Shown here one piece after another: positions 15,403 through 23,305 of a stretch of DNA of 27,795 nt (within the stretch, counting starts at the first letter, position 1; each line of letters opens with the position of its first letter). Location: the NCBI GenBank assembly GCA_937901025.1, contig CALCGR010000136.1, positions 1 through 27,795 of the forward strand, in the 5' to 3' direction. This stretch comes from an uncultured Bacteroidales bacterium. Lineage in GTDB: Bacteria > Bacteroidota > Bacteroidia > Bacteroidales > Paludibacteraceae. The notes below the pieces were generated by a model. The model saw only the letters and a program-made list of their open reading frames with translations, was not told the origin of the DNA and ran no database searches. Both the position numbers and the translations under genes were made by a program.

Positions 15403-16750
15403 ATTTATCGTTTTCCACGATTTTCCCCTTCAAAGTAGCCGCGGAAGCCTCTTCAATCCGCACCCAAACGAGTTCGCCGATATGACGTCCTTCCCGCGGA
15501 AAAACGACGGTTTTATATTGCTCGGTGCGACCAAACATCTGTTCGTTACTGCGCTTGGAATAACCCTCGACGAGGACCTCGACGACCTTACCTATTTCTT
15601 TTTGGTTGCTGATGAGACTGAGCTCGTTTTGGAGGGCGATGATCTCGTTGAGTCGACGAATCTTCTCCTGTTCGGGGATGTTATCGGGTAGGTGCTTTTG
15701 TGCAAATGTCCCCGGCCGTTCGCTATACTTAAACATAAACGCGGTATCGAATCCGACCTCGCGCATGAGGCTGAGTGTAAGGGCGTGGTCCTCGAGGGTC
15801 TCGTCGTGGAATCCGCAAAAGACGTCGGTACCGATAGCGGCGGTAGGTAGGATACGTCGGATGGCGGCAATACGGTCGAGGTATTGTTCGCGCGTGTACT
15901 TGCGATTCATTAGTTTAAGGATCTTATTGCTACCGCTTTGTACGGGGAGGTGAATGAACTTACAGAGGTTGGGGTGTTGAGCCATGACCTCGAGGGTCTT
16001 ATCGACCATATCCTCGGGGTTGGAGGTAGTGAAACGGATGCGCAGGTCGGGTGCGGCGGCAGCGACGATGTCGAGTAGGTCGGCAAAGTCAACTATGTTT
16101 CCGTCGGGGGCGGTGTAGCAATACGAGTTCACGTTTTGTCCGAGGAGGGTGACCTCCTTATAGCCTTTCTGTTCGAGGTCGTGGACCTCGGCAAGGATAC
16201 TCTCCACATCGCGGCTGCGTTCCCGTCCGCGGGTATAGGGTACCACGCAGTAGGAGCAGAAGTTATTACAGCCCCGCATGATGGATACGAAGCCGGATAT
16301 CGTCTTACCGATACGGGCGGGCAGGATATCCCGATAGGTCTCGGTCTTACTGAGTTCAATGTTGATGGCGGGGTGTCCTTGGAGGGCCTGACCGACGAGG
16401 TTGGGGATGTCGAGGTAGGCATCGGGTCCCGCCACAAAATCCACATGCCAGTCATCGATGAGGGCTTGCCCCATCCGCTCCGCCATGCAGCCGATGACTC
16501 CGAAGAGGGGGGTAGGGGAGTAGGGGAGTAGGGGAGTAGGGTGTTTCTTTCTAAGAACTTGCAGTTCTTGGAGGCGGTGTTGAACGGTTTGTTCGGCTTT
16601 GTCGCGAATGGAGCAGGTGTTGAGGATGATGATATCCGCCTGGTGCGGGTCCTCGGTGAGTTCGGCATCGAGGGTCTGCATGATCGCGGCTACGACCTCT
16701 GAGTCGGCTACGTTCATCTGACAGCCGTATGTCTCAATAAAAAATTTCAT
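15401..16750 (-). CDS. miaB: tRNA-2-methylthio-N6-dimethylallyladenosine synthase MiaB
   Basis: A 449-residue radical SAM methylthiotransferase acting on A37 of tRNAs. The N-terminal UPF0004 domain has ETYGCQMN (Cys10), NTCSIRDKAE (Cys46) and GCMAERMG (Cys88) for the auxiliary Fe-S cluster. The radical SAM motif is GCNNFCSYC (Cys161, Cys165, Cys168), and a TRAM domain ends the protein. Residues 71-82 (PTPLLPYSPTPL) come from an 8-bp tandem repeat placed just before GVIGCMAER. They look like an in-frame insertion in a loop, since all cluster ligands are intact. The ATG follows the M13 peptidase stop by 1 bp (TAAGATG). Confidence 0.96.
   Translation of the reverse strand: MKFFIETYGCQMNVADSEVVAAIMQTLDAELTEDPHQADIIILNTCSIRDKAEQTVQHRLQELQVLRKKHPTPLLPYSPTPLFGVIGCMAERMGQALIDDWHVDFVAGPDAYLDIPNLVGQALQGHPAINIELSKTETYRDILPARIGKTISGFVSIMRGCNNFCSYCVVPYTRGRERSRDVESILAEVHDLEQKGYKEVTLLGQNVNSYCYTAPDGNIVDFADLLDIVAAAAPDLRIRFTTSNPEDMVDKTLEVMAQHPNLCKFIHLPVQSGSNKILKLMNRKYTREQYLDRIAAIRRILPTAAIGTDVFCGFHDETLEDHALTLSLMREVGFDTAFMFKYSERPGTFAQKHLPDNIPEQEKIRRLNEIIALQNELSLISNQKEIGKVVEVLVEGYSKRSNEQMFGRTEQYKTVVFPREGRHIGELVWVRIEEASAATLKGKIVENDK
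16513..16541. repeat. 8-bp tandem repeat inside miaB
   Basis: Three perfect TAGGGGAG units start at 16513, 16521 and 16529, with a partial unit after. Read on the coding strand the unit is CTACTCCC, which contains no stop in any frame. Three units make 24 bp, so the peptide repeats every 8 residues (PTPLLPYS, PTPL). The sister array at 5546-5585 lies between grpE and dnaJ. Confidence 0.93.
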
Positions 16751-16751
16751 C

Positions 16752-18782
16752 TTACCAAACTTTTACACGTTTGTCGGGTGCAACGTACATAGGACTGTTT
16801 TCATCTACGTTCCACGCCTCGTACCAAGCGTCGATCTGGGGTAGGGCTCCATTGACGCGCCAGCGGCCGAGGGAGTGAGGATCGGACTTGGTGCGGCGCA
16901 GCACCTCCTCGTCGCGTATGTTTCCTGCCCATACGTTAGCGTAGGATAGGAAGAAACGTTGTGCGGGCGTGAAGGCCGTATCGGTAGCGAGGTTCGCTTT
17001 ACCCTCGTTGATGAGGTTCGTCAGGGCGGTGAAGGCTATCTCGAGTCCGCCGTGGTCGGCGATGTTTTCTCCGAGGGTGAAGGCCCCGTTGGCGTGGGTG
17101 CCGGGAGCGACCTCGATGGAGTTGAACCAGTCTTCCATGACTTTGGTGCGGGCCTCAAAGGCGGCACGGTCTTCGGCGGTCCACCAGTTATTCAGGTTGC
17201 CCTCTTTATCGAACTGACTGCCCTGGTCGTCGAACCCGTGCGTCATCTCGTGACCGATGACCACGCCGATAGCCCCATAGTTAGCGGCATCGTCGGCTGC
17301 CATATCGAAGAACGGATATTGGAGGATAGCGGCGGGGAAGCAGATCTCGTTGGAGGTAGGGTTATAATAGGCATTGACCGTTTGGGGGTTCATATACCAT
17401 TTAGCTTTATCGACGGGTTGGCCGAGGTAGCTGAGGCTATAGTCTTGTTCGAACTTGGCGGCGCGCATGAGGTTCTGATAGAACGTGAGGGTAGGGTCGA
17501 TATCGAGTTTGGAGTAGTCGCGCCATTTATCGGGATAGCCGATCTTGATGGTGAAGGCATTGAGTTTATCGAGGGCGAGGGTCTTGGTGGAGTCACTCAT
17601 CCAGTCTTGTGCGGCGATGCGTTCGCCGAAGGCTTTCTGGAGGTTCTTGACGAGGGCGAGCATCCGTTTTTTGTTAGCCTCGGGGAAGTACTTCTTGACG
17701 TACATCTGTCCTACGGCTTCGCCCAGGACGCCATCGACCACGTGGACGCTCCGTTTCCAGAGGGGACTGAGTTCTTTCTTGCCGCTGAGTACGCGTCCGT
17801 AGAAGTCGAAGGAGGTATTGACGAACTCGTCGCTGAGGTAGCTGGCGGCGCCGTCCATCATCTGCCAAGCAAAGAGCACACCGAGGTCATCGGCCGACTC
17901 CTCGTCGAGCATTTTACAGGCCTCTTGGAGGTGGCGTATCTGTCCGATGCTGATGCTATCGGGCATGCAGCCCATGGCGGTGAAGTAGGTAGTCCAGTCG
18001 ACTTGCGGGCAGAGGGTTTGGAGTTCATTAAGACTCATCTTATTGTAGTTAGCGACCGGGTCGCGCAGTTCGACGTTATTGAGGGCAGCGGTAGCGAGGC
18101 GTGTCTCGAGGCGCAATACGATGTCGGCGCATTGCTTGCCGTCGAGGTAACCGCAGACGCCGAAGAGTTTAGTGATATATTCGCGATAGGCTTTGCGGAT
18201 TTTTAAGGTGGCCTTGTCGGTGTCGAGGTAATACTCTTTCTCGCCCAGATTAAATCCGGCTTGCGCCTCTTGCATGAGGTTCATAGAGGAGTTACCCGGG
18301 TCGGCTTCTACATAGAGGGTCCAGAGGCCGTATTCCATGGCGGCACCGAGGAGTCGGCTGCGTTCGGTGCGGTCAGCAGCGACAGCGCGGTAGGCGTCCA
18401 CTTTCTCGTTGAGGTCATTGACGAAGGCGCAGATGTCGTCCGGGTTATTGCGGCGCTCCATGTTCATGGATTGGTTATAGAGGGTCGCTATTTTCTGTTC
18501 GACGGACCCGCGTTTATAGGAGGGTTCGTGTTCGGCTATCTCGGCGATGAGGTCCTTGACTTGTTCGAGGTTCTCGAGTCCGAGTTTATCGAAGCTGCCG
18601 AAGCGGCTATACTCGTCCGTAAGGGGGTTGAGTTTCTGCCAACCGCCCGTAGCGAACTGATAGAAATCGTTTTGCGGAACAGCGGTAGTGTCTAAGTTTT
18701 CGGTGCGAATACCGACTCCCTTGGGTTGATTACATCCCATCATCATAATCATTGACATAGCAATTAAAACAACTTTTTTCAT
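16752..18782 (-). CDS. M13 family metallopeptidase lipoprotein (neprilysin/PepO-like)
   Basis: A 676-residue zinc endopeptidase. The N-terminus is a lipoprotein signal with MMMGC (Cys17), so the enzyme is probably envelope-anchored. The zinc site is HEMTH (His511, Glu512, His515) with the third ligand Glu572 in ENIADHGG, the two family hallmarks. The NAYYNPTSNEICFPAAILQ region is the substrate-binding motif upstream, and the protein ends in the usual RVKVW. M13 enzymes cut short peptides; the role is probably peptide scavenging. It is 1 bp after the alcohol dehydrogenase stop and 1 bp before miaB. Confidence 0.95.
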   Translation of the reverse strand: MKKVVLIAMSMIMMMGCNQPKGVGIRTENLDTTAVPQNDFYQFATGGWQKLNPLTDEYSRFGSFDKLGLENLEQVKDLIAEIAEHEPSYKRGSVEQKIATLYNQSMNMERRNNPDDICAFVNDLNEKVDAYRAVAADRTERSRLLGAAMEYGLWTLYVEADPGNSSMNLMQEAQAGFNLGEKEYYLDTDKATLKIRKAYREYITKLFGVCGYLDGKQCADIVLRLETRLATAALNNVELRDPVANYNKMSLNELQTLCPQVDWTTYFTAMGCMPDSISIGQIRHLQEACKMLDEESADDLGVLFAWQMMDGAASYLSDEFVNTSFDFYGRVLSGKKELSPLWKRSVHVVDGVLGEAVGQMYVKKYFPEANKKRMLALVKNLQKAFGERIAAQDWMSDSTKTLALDKLNAFTIKIGYPDKWRDYSKLDIDPTLTFYQNLMRAAKFEQDYSLSYLGQPVDKAKWYMNPQTVNAYYNPTSNEICFPAAILQYPFFDMAADDAANYGAIGVVIGHEMTHGFDDQGSQFDKEGNLNNWWTAEDRAAFEARTKVMEDWFNSIEVAPGTHANGAFTLGENIADHGGLEIAFTALTNLINEGKANLATDTAFTPAQRFFLSYANVWAGNIRDEEVLRRTKSDPHSLGRWRVNGALPQIDAWYEAWNVDENSPMYVAPDKRVKVW

Positions 18783-18783
18783 A

Positions 18784-19974
18784 TTAATAACAGTTTTGTA
18801 GAATCGTTAAAATATCGTCATGACGAATCTTCCGATAGCCGGTTGTGCCGTCGCCGTACCGGTCAATAATATTCTGTTCCGTCGTGCGGGCAATAGGTTC
18901 AAACATCTCTTCTGTTACGCCTAACTCGCGAAGGGTGGTCGGGATACCCATTTCTTCGATGAACGATGCCAAAGCAGCGATGCCTTCGAGAGCAATGACT
19001 TCGTCGGACTTGTCCGCCGGGTCAACGTTCCAAACATTGACAGCATAGCGCACGAACTTTGGCAGACCATATTTATATATATACGTAAGGTAGGCAGGTG
19101 TGATAACCGCTAAACCGATACCGTGGGCGCAATCGGTATAAGCACCCACCTGGTGTTCTATCTGGTGCGTGATCCAGTCTTGGGCTTTGCTCACACCGAG
19201 CATCCGGTTGAGGGCGACCGTAGCGCACCACATAATATTACTGCGTGCCTCGTAGTCCTTGGGATTGACAATCGCCTTACGTGCAGCGACAATCAATGCG
19301 CGCATATCTCCTTCGATGAGGTAGTCAGAGACATTGTCGTCTTCGCCTGAGAAATAGAGTTCCATCAGGTGCGAGAAGATGTCGAAGATACCGCTCACCA
19401 TTTGATATTGGGGAACGGAATAGGTGTATTCGGGATTGAGAATGGAGAAACGCGGATTGAGACGGTCATCAAAACTGCAACCGATTTTAAGGTACTGCTC
19501 TTCGTTGGTTACTACGGAGGAACTATTCATCTCACTTCCGGTACCGACCATAGTGAGGATAGTACCGATGGGGATAATATCGTTATCCACGCGGTTTTGA
19601 TGGATATAATAGCGGTCCCATGCATCGCCGGAAGCGTAGGTGCAAGCGGCTATACCTTTGGAGCAGTCAATCACACTACCTCCGCCGACGGCGAGGATGA
19701 TATCCACTTTATTGGCTTTTGCCAAACGGCATCCTTCTTCCACCTCACTCCAACGCGGGTTGGCACTTACTCCGCTGAGTTCCACTACATGCTTACCGGC
19801 GGCTTTGAGGATAGCCATCACCTCATCGTATAAACCGATCTTCTTGATGGAGGCTTTGCCGTAAACGAGTAAGATAGATTCGCCGTATTGGCTGAGTTCG
19901 TCCTTAAGATGAGCTAACGCTCCCTTTCCAAAGTGAATCCGCGTGGGATTGTAAAAAGTAAAATCGTAAATCAT
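18784..19974 (-). CDS. Iron-containing alcohol dehydrogenase (YqhD/BDH-like)
   Basis: A 396-residue group III alcohol dehydrogenase. It starts MIYDFTFYNPTRIHFGKG, has the nucleotide-binding GGGSVIDCSKG (98-107) and metal ligands at Asp198, His202, His270 and His284, with spacing like that of YqhD. The likely reaction is NAD(P)H-dependent reduction of aldehydes to alcohols in the cytoplasm. It is the first gene of an operon with the M13 peptidase and miaB and has its own promoter. No metabolic link among the three is evident. Confidence 0.94.
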   Translation of the reverse strand: MIYDFTFYNPTRIHFGKGALAHLKDELSQYGESILLVYGKASIKKIGLYDEVMAILKAAGKHVVELSGVSANPRWSEVEEGCRLAKANKVDIILAVGGGSVIDCSKGIAACTYASGDAWDRYYIHQNRVDNDIIPIGTILTMVGTGSEMNSSSVVTNEEQYLKIGCSFDDRLNPRFSILNPEYTYSVPQYQMVSGIFDIFSHLMELYFSGEDDNVSDYLIEGDMRALIVAARKAIVNPKDYEARSNIMWCATVALNRMLGVSKAQDWITHQIEHQVGAYTDCAHGIGLAVITPAYLTYIYKYGLPKFVRYAVNVWNVDPADKSDEVIALEGIAALASFIEEMGIPTTLRELGVTEEMFEPIARTTEQNIIDRYGDGTTGYRKIRHDDILTILQNCY

Positions 19975-20006
19975 GGTGTATTGTTATTAAAAAACCTTTG
20001 CGAGTG

Positions 20007-20038
20007 CAAAGGTACGGATTTTTTCTGATATATGCAAG
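20007..20038 (-). promoter_or_regulatory. Promoter for the alcohol dehydrogenase operon
   Basis: On the minus strand TACCTTTG (20014-20007), followed by CACTCG, is the same -7 box and start region as ahead of greA. A CTTG at 20038-20035 gives a 20-nt spacer. It faces away from the TonB-gene promoter. Confidence 0.68.
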
Positions 20039-20106
20039 TACTATCGCTCATTTTGCTATTTTTAGTTTACAAAATAGAGATATTTTACACTTTTTTAGTA
20101 CTATGT

Positions 20107-20138
20107 ATTGCATAATACTGAAAAAAGCAGTAATTTTG
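20107..20138 (+). promoter_or_regulatory. Promoter for the TonB-dependent outer-membrane gene
   Basis: ATTG (20107-20110), a 20-nt spacer and TAATTTTG (20131-20138) fit the Bacteroidetes consensus, with a start expected near 20145. The following leader is largely a 7-mer repeat array. Confidence 0.65.
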
Positions 20139-20149
20139 CACCGGATTTC

Positions 20150-20184
20150 GAATGAAGAATGACTAATGAAGAATGAAAAATGAC
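20150..20184. repeat. 7-bp tandem repeat in the leader of the TonB-dependent gene
   Basis: Five adjacent units GAATGAA, GAATGAC, TAATGAA, GAATGAA, AAATGAC end 12 bp before the ATG. They lie in the predicted 5' untranslated region, downstream of the -7 box, and contain several out-of-use ATG triplets. Confidence 0.85.
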
Positions 20185-20196
20185 ATATTTGAATAG

Positions 20197-22713
20197 ATGA
20201 AACGTATTTTATTTACATTATTATTGATGGCTCAGGTGCTCGGATTGAGGGCACAAACGCTGAGCGGAAAGGTCGTTGATGGGGCAACGGGACAACCGGT
20301 GCCCTATGCAACGATTTCGTTAATGGGTGCCGATAGTACCCTGCTTGCCGGTGCGATTACGGACGAGAATGGAGCGTATAGTTTAGAGTTGAGCAGCCCC
20401 ACCCCGATCCTCCCCAAAAGGGAGGGTGGAAAATATATCCTTTCGGCATCGTTTGTGGGTTACGAGGCACAATATTATGTTTTACGCGAGAGGGATAAGT
20501 CGCACGATTTCATTCTGCACGAAACGACGGCGCAGTTGAAGGAGGTGGAAGTAAGTGCTAAACGTCCTTTGGTGGAGCGGGTAGGGGATAAGATTGTGAT
20601 GAACGTGTCGGAGTCGCCTTTTGCTATCGGCAGTAACGGTGTCGAGATATTGAAAAAAGCTCCGGGGGTGATGGTGGATAAGGACGGAAACATAACCGTT
20701 AACGGTAAGTCGGTGGAAGTGTATATTGATGGTCGTCCCTCCTATATGAGCGGTGCCCAACTCAACGCTATGCTCACCGGTTCAAACGGAACGATGATAG
20801 AGAAACTCGAGATAATCACCAATCCGTCGGCGAAATATGATGCTGCCGGGCAAGGGGGAATCATCAATATCAAACTCAAACGAACTAAGATGCGCGGGCT
20901 CAACGGCATACTTAGCGCTAATTATGGTGGTATGTATTTTAAAGACGTGAATCGTTTCCATTCTACGGAAAATGTGTACCTTAATCTCAATTATCGCACC
21001 GCCAAGACCTATACAAACGTGACCCTTATTCAAGCCTATAACGACTTGTCTTATTCGCCGCTTACGCAGAATAAGCAACCGGTAGGTGCGGTAGGTCAAG
21101 AGCCGAAAGACACGTTGTCGATGAGGGGAATGTCGCAATATGAGGACCAATCGCAATACTACTCGCTTCGGGTGAGTAACGACTGGTATATTGATAGCGT
21201 CAACACTTTCGGTTTCATTGCCAATATTCCGTTCTTTACTCACGGTTGCGGGGCGGACGATACGAGTAAGATGCACTCTTATATAAAATACAATAATGAG
21301 TACCTCCAATATATCGCAACGAAGGGAAGGCAGTCGGATTATGGTCCCCAACACAACTTCAATTTGAACTTCACTCACGTGTTCTGCGATTCGCTCTCTC
21401 GCGAACTGACGGTTAATGCAGACTATATCCGTTTCTATAACCGTTCATTCAATTCGCAACGAAACTTTGCATACGTTGATAAAGCTACGCCTTATACCCG
21501 TCCGGTAGTGCCGGGACTGGATATTGAGTCGAAACAATATAACAATATCGCGGACGCAAAACTCGACTTCCAAACGCGATTCTGGAAAACGGGTATGTTG
21601 GAAGCCGGTGTGAAGTACGTCTATTCGGGTTCTGTCAACCGCATGGTAACGGATAGTTTATTGGCGGACAAGACGCATACATCGAATAACGATTTTAATT
21701 ACAATGAACACGTGGCTGCGGCCTATATAACGGCTTCTAAGCAGTGGGAGAAAGTGACAGCTAAACTCGGTTTACGTGGCGAATATACGTATAGCGTGGG
21801 GGACTGGATCAGTTCTGATACAACGAGCAGATACTCCTACTTTAATCTCTTCCCGACGGCGTTTGTGAGTTATGCTCCGGCAGAGAAATGGTTGATGAGT
21901 CTCAGTTATACGCGTCGTATCAAACGTCCGAGTTACTACCAGCTCAATCCGTTTGTGACCTATCTTGATCCCCACACCATAACCGTAGGAAATCCGGCAC
22001 TCAAACCCGAGTTCAGCCATCAGGTGGATATCAATTTTGGTTGGTCGCAATATGTGAGCTTGGCATTTAATTTTGCTCATACCCAAAATATGTTAAACCA
22101 AAAAGCCGAAGTGCTGCCTTATGGTGACCAACAGCAGATGTGGGTGAACTTCGGCACGTGTACCACCCATGGCGGAATGCTGGGTTTGACCGAGTTACCA
22201 ATCGTTCCGAAGTTCGATGATGAACATAAAGTCAATGGCGCGTGGTTGGCATTGACGGTGAATGCGTCTTATTTTAATTTTATCTCTCGCGGTCAAGAGG
22301 ACTATGTACAACGGCATCATTGGGGGCAGGTGTATGGGTCTTTGACCGGTTACTTGCCGAAAGAGATACAAATGAGTGTAGATGGCAGGTGGAATGCACC
22401 GATGGTGATAGGTTATCAACGGCATGAGGGTAATTATGGCATAAATTTCGCGTTCAAAAAGACATGGAAGCCTCAACAAGTGACGCTTTCTGTTCAAGTG
22501 AGCGATATACTAAGGTCCGATTATATAGTGAATGAGACTATTTTGGGATTAGCAGACGGATATTATTCCAATGTATATGCCAACCTCAATATGCAGCGTG
22601 TGAGCATCGGCGTGGTGTGGCTGTTCGGTCAGCAGCAGATGCAGAAACAGCGTAAAGTAGGAGTCAGTGACGAAGCTTCCCGCTTAGGCGGTGGTGGAGG
22701 AATAGGGAAGTGA
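20197..22713 (+). CDS. TonB-dependent outer-membrane protein (CarboxypepD_reg, plug, OMP_b-brl_3)
   Basis: An 838-residue outer-membrane protein. Residues 1-20 are a Sec signal ending RAQ. A carboxypeptidase regulatory-like domain follows (about 21-110; SGKVVDGATGQPVPYATISL, FVGYE). A plug region holds VEVYIDGRPSYMSGAQLNAML and the typical ITNPSAKYDAAGQGGIINIKLK. The rest is a 22-strand-type barrel of the OMP_b-brl_3 group. Residues 67-77 (PTPILPKREGG) come from a palindromic dispersed element inserted between two strands of the N-terminal domain, replacing the short turn expected there. No SusD partner is adjacent, so it is not a classic polysaccharide pair; the substrate is unknown. The TGA stop is embedded in a 7-mer array. 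Confidence 0.9.
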   Translation: MKRILFTLLLMAQVLGLRAQTLSGKVVDGATGQPVPYATISLMGADSTLLAGAITDENGAYSLELSSPTPILPKREGGKYILSASFVGYEAQYYVLRERDKSHDFILHETTAQLKEVEVSAKRPLVERVGDKIVMNVSESPFAIGSNGVEILKKAPGVMVDKDGNITVNGKSVEVYIDGRPSYMSGAQLNAMLTGSNGTMIEKLEIITNPSAKYDAAGQGGIINIKLKRTKMRGLNGILSANYGGMYFKDVNRFHSTENVYLNLNYRTAKTYTNVTLIQAYNDLSYSPLTQNKQPVGAVGQEPKDTLSMRGMSQYEDQSQYYSLRVSNDWYIDSVNTFGFIANIPFFTHGCGADDTSKMHSYIKYNNEYLQYIATKGRQSDYGPQHNFNLNFTHVFCDSLSRELTVNADYIRFYNRSFNSQRNFAYVDKATPYTRPVVPGLDIESKQYNNIADAKLDFQTRFWKTGMLEAGVKYVYSGSVNRMVTDSLLADKTHTSNNDFNYNEHVAAAYITASKQWEKVTAKLGLRGEYTYSVGDWISSDTTSRYSYFNLFPTAFVSYAPAEKWLMSLSYTRRIKRPSYYQLNPFVTYLDPHTITVGNPALKPEFSHQVDINFGWSQYVSLAFNFAHTQNMLNQKAEVLPYGDQQQMWVNFGTCTTHGGMLGLTELPIVPKFDDEHKVNGAWLALTVNASYFNFISRGQEDYVQRHHWGQVYGSLTGYLPKEIQMSVDGRWNAPMVIGYQRHEGNYGINFAFKKTWKPQQVTLSVQVSDILRSDYIVNETILGLADGYYSNVYANLNMQRVSIGVVWLFGQQQMQKQRKVGVSDEASRLGGGGGIGK
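20397..20431. repeat. Palindromic dispersed element, copy 2, inside the TonB-dependent gene
   Basis: The core CCCACCCCGA, TCCTCCCC, AAAAGGGAGGG matches the reverse complement of the element at 7942-7976 with few changes. It reads PTPILPKREGG in the same frame as copy 1 (PTPTLPHREGG). The stem here is slightly imperfect (TCCTCCC against GGGAGGG). Confidence 0.9.
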
Positions 22714-22739
22714 TTGAAGATTGAAGATTGAAGAATGAA
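22712..22739. repeat. 7-bp tandem repeat at the end of the TonB-dependent gene
   Basis: Units GATTGAA, GATTGAA, GATTGAA, GAATGAA. The array starts inside the TGA stop codon (22711-22713) and is followed by an A/T-rich stretch to the PspC gene. The unit matches the array upstream of grpE (6062-6082). Confidence 0.9.
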
Positions 22740-22781
22740 GATTTATTCATATTTTTATTAACAATTTAAAATTTTAGTTTT

Positions 22782-22985
22782 ATGGAAAATTTAAATCGTA
22801 AGTTAACCAAGTCGAGTAACAAAATGTTGGCCGGAGTATGTGCCGGGATTGCTGAGTATTTAGGTTGGGAGGTAACCCTCACCCGTATGGTTTATCTGCT
22901 GTTGAGTCTCTTTACCGCGGCCTTCCCGGGATTGATTCTGTATATCCTGTTTTGTATCGTAATGCCAAACCCTGACGAGCAATGA
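22782..22985 (+). CDS. PspC domain protein (small)
   Basis: A 67-residue protein made almost entirely of a PspC domain: KMLAGVCAGIAEYLGWEVTLTRMVY followed by a hydrophobic helix (about 38-62) ending CIVMPNPDE. PspC proteins sit in the inner membrane and are linked to envelope stress in other phyla. The leader is A/T rich with no Shine-Dalgarno site. Its TGA overlaps the ATG of the PadR gene (ATGA), so the two are coupled. It probably partners the larger membrane protein two genes downstream. Confidence 0.9.
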   Translation: MENLNRKLTKSSNKMLAGVCAGIAEYLGWEVTLTRMVYLLLSLFTAAFPGLILYILFCIVMPNPDEQ

Positions 22986-23305
22986 TTGAGAATCTAAAAT
23001 CCCAAATGCGTAAAGGGGTTTTAGAGTATTGTATTCTTACCATCATTGACCAACAAGAAGCCTATACTTCCGATATCTTGGAGGCACTAAAAAAGGCGGA
23101 CTTGTTGGTTGTTGAAGGTACTCTTTATCCCTTACTGACTCGCTTAAAAAACGAGGGCCTGCTGTCTTACCGATGGCAGGAGTCTACGTCGGGTCCGCCC
23201 CGCAAGTATTTTGCCCTGACGGATGAGGGGAAACTCATTCTCGCTCAACTCAAAGAGGAATGGCAGAAAATTCATGGTTCTATCGAAAAAATCTGTTCAT
23301 TATGA
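22982..23305 (+). CDS. PadR family transcriptional regulator
   Basis: A 107-residue winged-helix regulator: RKGVLEYCILTIIDQQEAYTSDILEAL as the helix-turn-helix start, GTLYPLLTRLKNEGLLSYRW as the recognition helix and wing, and SGPPRKYFALTDEGK. This is a minimal PadR, lacking a long C-terminal domain. PadR repressors often control the operon that encodes them; here it is sandwiched between PspC and a HAAS-domain membrane protein, a common pairing. The TGA overlaps the next gene's ATG. Confidence 0.93.
   Translation: MIENLKSQMRKGVLEYCILTIIDQQEAYTSDILEALKKADLLVVEGTLYPLLTRLKNEGLLSYRWQESTSGPPRKYFALTDEGKLILAQLKEEWQKIHGSIEKICSL

Noticed and set aside
16959..18206. 415-codon open frame on the plus strand
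   Set aside because: Antisense to the M13 peptidase gene, with repetitive acidic and glycine-rich composition and no recognisable motif.
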